Shown: positions 62,291 through 64,000 of the stretch, in pieces
Layout: each line of letters starts with the position of its first letter
Numbering within the stretch: the stretch's first letter is position 1
Position numbers and translations under genes: made by a program
Source: Sepioteuthis lessoniana
Lineage: Eukaryota > Mollusca > Cephalopoda > Myopsida > Loliginidae
Assembly (NCBI GenBank): GCA_963585895.1
Contig: CAUZXS010002443.1
Location: 64,501 to 128,500, forward strand
Direction of reading: 5' to 3'
Length of the DNA: 64,000 nt
Notes under the pieces: model-generated
What the model saw: only the letters and a program-made list of their open reading frames with translations
Told to the model about the DNA's origin: nothing
The model's database searches: none

Positions 62291-62445
62291 CATTTATGTT
62301 GGTGTGAACTCTTACCCAGAAGGACTGGGGATTAAAAGCTACTCCAGACCAGATAGCAGATAGTATTGAATTTAAAGACTTAGTAGCAGAGAGTCATTTC
62401 GATCTATCAACCTGGGTTATGAGCCCAGCACTGTGCAACTCTGCT
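62291..62445 (-). mobile_element. Possible tRNA-Met-derived SINE (head 62385-62445)
   Basis: The tRNA-like head is followed on the minus strand by a body (GGTCTGGAGTAGC, CCCCAGTCCTTCTGGG). A related stretch without head, GAGACTAATTCCAGATCA...GATTCAAGG, lies at 62600-62643 in the same direction, which supports a dispersed family. Confidence 0.45.
62385..62445 (-). tRNA. tRNA-iMet-like pseudogene (CAU), 61 nt
   Basis: On the minus strand AGCAGAG (62445-62439) pairs perfectly with CTCTGCT (62391-62385) as a 7-bp acceptor stem. CTGGG-CTCATAA-CCCAG forms a perfect anticodon stem with CAT. GATAGATCGAAA matches the initiator-type T loop (ATCGAAA rather than TTCGAAA), but the T stem is disrupted. 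The D arm is shortened to TTGCACAG-TG. Compared with eukaryotic initiator tRNA-Met as I recall it, about ten bases are missing, so it is not a functional tRNA. Confidence 0.7.
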
Positions 62446-62649
62446 GTTTTTAATTGTAGGAAAATTTAGTTTGAACCAAAAAAACAATTGATTTACAAAG
62501 TACCCATATAAACAGACCAATTGAAGCACAGAGGTTTTGAAACTCTTCAACTGTCAAAAGTCCCCCCCCTCCTTTTAAGTTAAGATTCAAGAATATAGGA
62601 GACTAATTCCAGATCAAATTTTGGATAATATTAGATTCAAGGAATAACA

Positions 62650-63325
62650 CATACAATCTTGCTGGGCATTTGCAACCAAATAATGGGTGCCATAAAATCA
62701 AATAAACTACACATGTACATAAAATCATCCTCATCAAATGTGATTATACTACTGTTGTTTACTCTCTACTATTCAGACTTATTTAAAGTTATTTATGTAA
62801 AACTTTTACAGTTAGAGCAGTTAGAAACTACTTCTTGATTCCAATTTCACACTACTATTCAGGAGTATTTGATCTAAAATGTTGTTTTCAAATGACATCA
62901 GGATTTAACTATTTCCTGTCTGTAGTAGCATGACTATCCATCCCATTCCACTATATGCAAATTACATACAGCCACTGTCCAATATCTCATTTAGCCACCA
63001 AGTCATCATCATCTGCAATATACATAATTTTTGTTGGTATTTTTGTCTAAATATCTAGAACATTTTTCAGGATTGTATGAACTAGACTAAATTTCAAGAG
63101 GATCATTGTACTTTTGATAAATGGTTATTGAAACCTGGTCAGTTACAAGATATTTTTAACTCTGAGAATCCAAGTGGTCAGTGCCCCTACCTGGAAGTAC
63201 ATATACCCTAGCAGCCTGAATTCTGACCAGGAAATTCCCATTTCTACATCACAATTGTCTACACCTCCAAAATCCACTGATGTCACCTTATCCACTTCAT
63301 CCAAACCTAGTTATTCTGTACTGTC
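62650..63325. other. GATD1 intron 4; no gene seen
   Basis: AT-rich. Short frames only. Confidence 0.5.
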
Positions 63326-63862
63326 TTGCACATTCAGCTGGGGCTGTAAAATACACCGACTGAATGTCCTGGATATGACAATCTGATGGTGAGGTTTCAG
63401 TGATGCTGGAGCTTTGGGGAATGCAGAGCACCTCTTCATTCTCTGGCCCAGAGTGGTAGCACTTGATAGGGCCCTATGTATGGGTTAAATAGAACTAAAC
63501 TGCATACTTATGCTAAACTGAATTCTTTGAATTAGTACTGTTTGACTAAACTGAATAGCTTGAAATAGAAATGTTTTTGACAAACTGTATCGTTACATTA
63601 AAACTGTACTTTCACTAAACTGAATTGTTTAATATAGAAGTGTTTTGACATTTAACTGTGTGTAAACAGAATCTATACTCATACTAAACTGAATTGTTTG
63701 AATTAGAACTTAACTAAACTGAATAGCTTGAAATAGAAATGTTTTTGACACACTGTGTACTCATGCTAAACTGAATTGTTTGAAATTGAATTGATTATTT
63801 GTATAAAAATGGATTTGGCATTAAATTACCTACAAGGGTTGATATACCATAAAACCCAACTG
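63326..63862 (+). mobile_element. SINE-like family N, copy 9
   Basis: Head GCACATTCAGCTGGGGCTG (a short internal part around the CTCTGCAGAGG motif is missing), GGAGCTTTGGGGAATGCAG, GGGCCCTATGTATGGGTTAA. Array of about six units 63490-63780. Tail GGATTTGGCATTAAATTACC...ATACCATAAAACCC. Confidence 0.8.
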
Positions 63863-64000
63863 ACCATCTGTACTGTCTTTTCTATTTGTTTATGCTATGT
63901 TTTTAGTTTCATTTTACACTACTTAATCAGTCAAACTGTCTCTTTAATAATAAGATAAAGTAAAACTAATGAAATAAGCTATAATGATAATAAATTATAA

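Overview
The window looks like nuclear DNA of an invertebrate animal, most likely a mollusc and possibly a cephalopod. It is AT-rich, dense in microsatellites and packed with decayed transposable elements of many classes: RTE and I-clade LINEs, Penelope-like elements, Ty3/gypsy and BEL/Pao fossils, mariner, and tRNA-headed SINEs. It carries one recognisable host gene with introns of 4 to 10 kb. The taxon is inferred from style; no host marker sequence fixes it.

Host gene: four exons on the + strand (32544-32595, 42847-42923, 47239-47344, 56603-56710) encode the first ~114 residues of a GATD1 (PDDC1) orthologue, a DJ-1/PfpI-like class I glutamine amidotransferase-fold protein. All exons have GT/AG borders and compatible phases. 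Exon 1 lacks an ATG-length open frame on its own and exons 2-4 are short, so ORF finding would miss the gene. The remaining exons should lie beyond 64000.

1-32500, upstream of GATD1, is an element graveyard. It holds a 5'-truncated but open RTE LINE (1131-2792) with target-site duplications; a minus-strand Ty3/gypsy fossil (3920-8758) carrying two other LTRs inside it; an inverted pair of solo LTRs; a foldback element; a second gypsy fossil (14936-17330); two BEL/Pao fossils bracketed by ~300-bp inverted repeats (19785-27840), with a GC-rich minisatellite block inside; and a Penelope-like element (30766-31851).

32500-64000 is mostly GATD1 introns. Intron 1 holds an I-clade LINE with RNase H (35158-40440), a deleted mariner, and a nuclease-domain relic (33524-33847). 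Intron 3 holds a short-LTR gypsy fossil (47799-50910), a degenerate RTE-group LINE (51495-54140) and a Penelope-like relic (54500-55510). Intron 4 holds a reversed RTE LINE (57100-58910). Around ten copies of a SINE-like repeat, all on the + strand, share sequence with the 5' region of the I-clade LINE and carry a variable ~55-bp tandem array. None of the elements shows a functional link to GATD1 beyond filling its introns.
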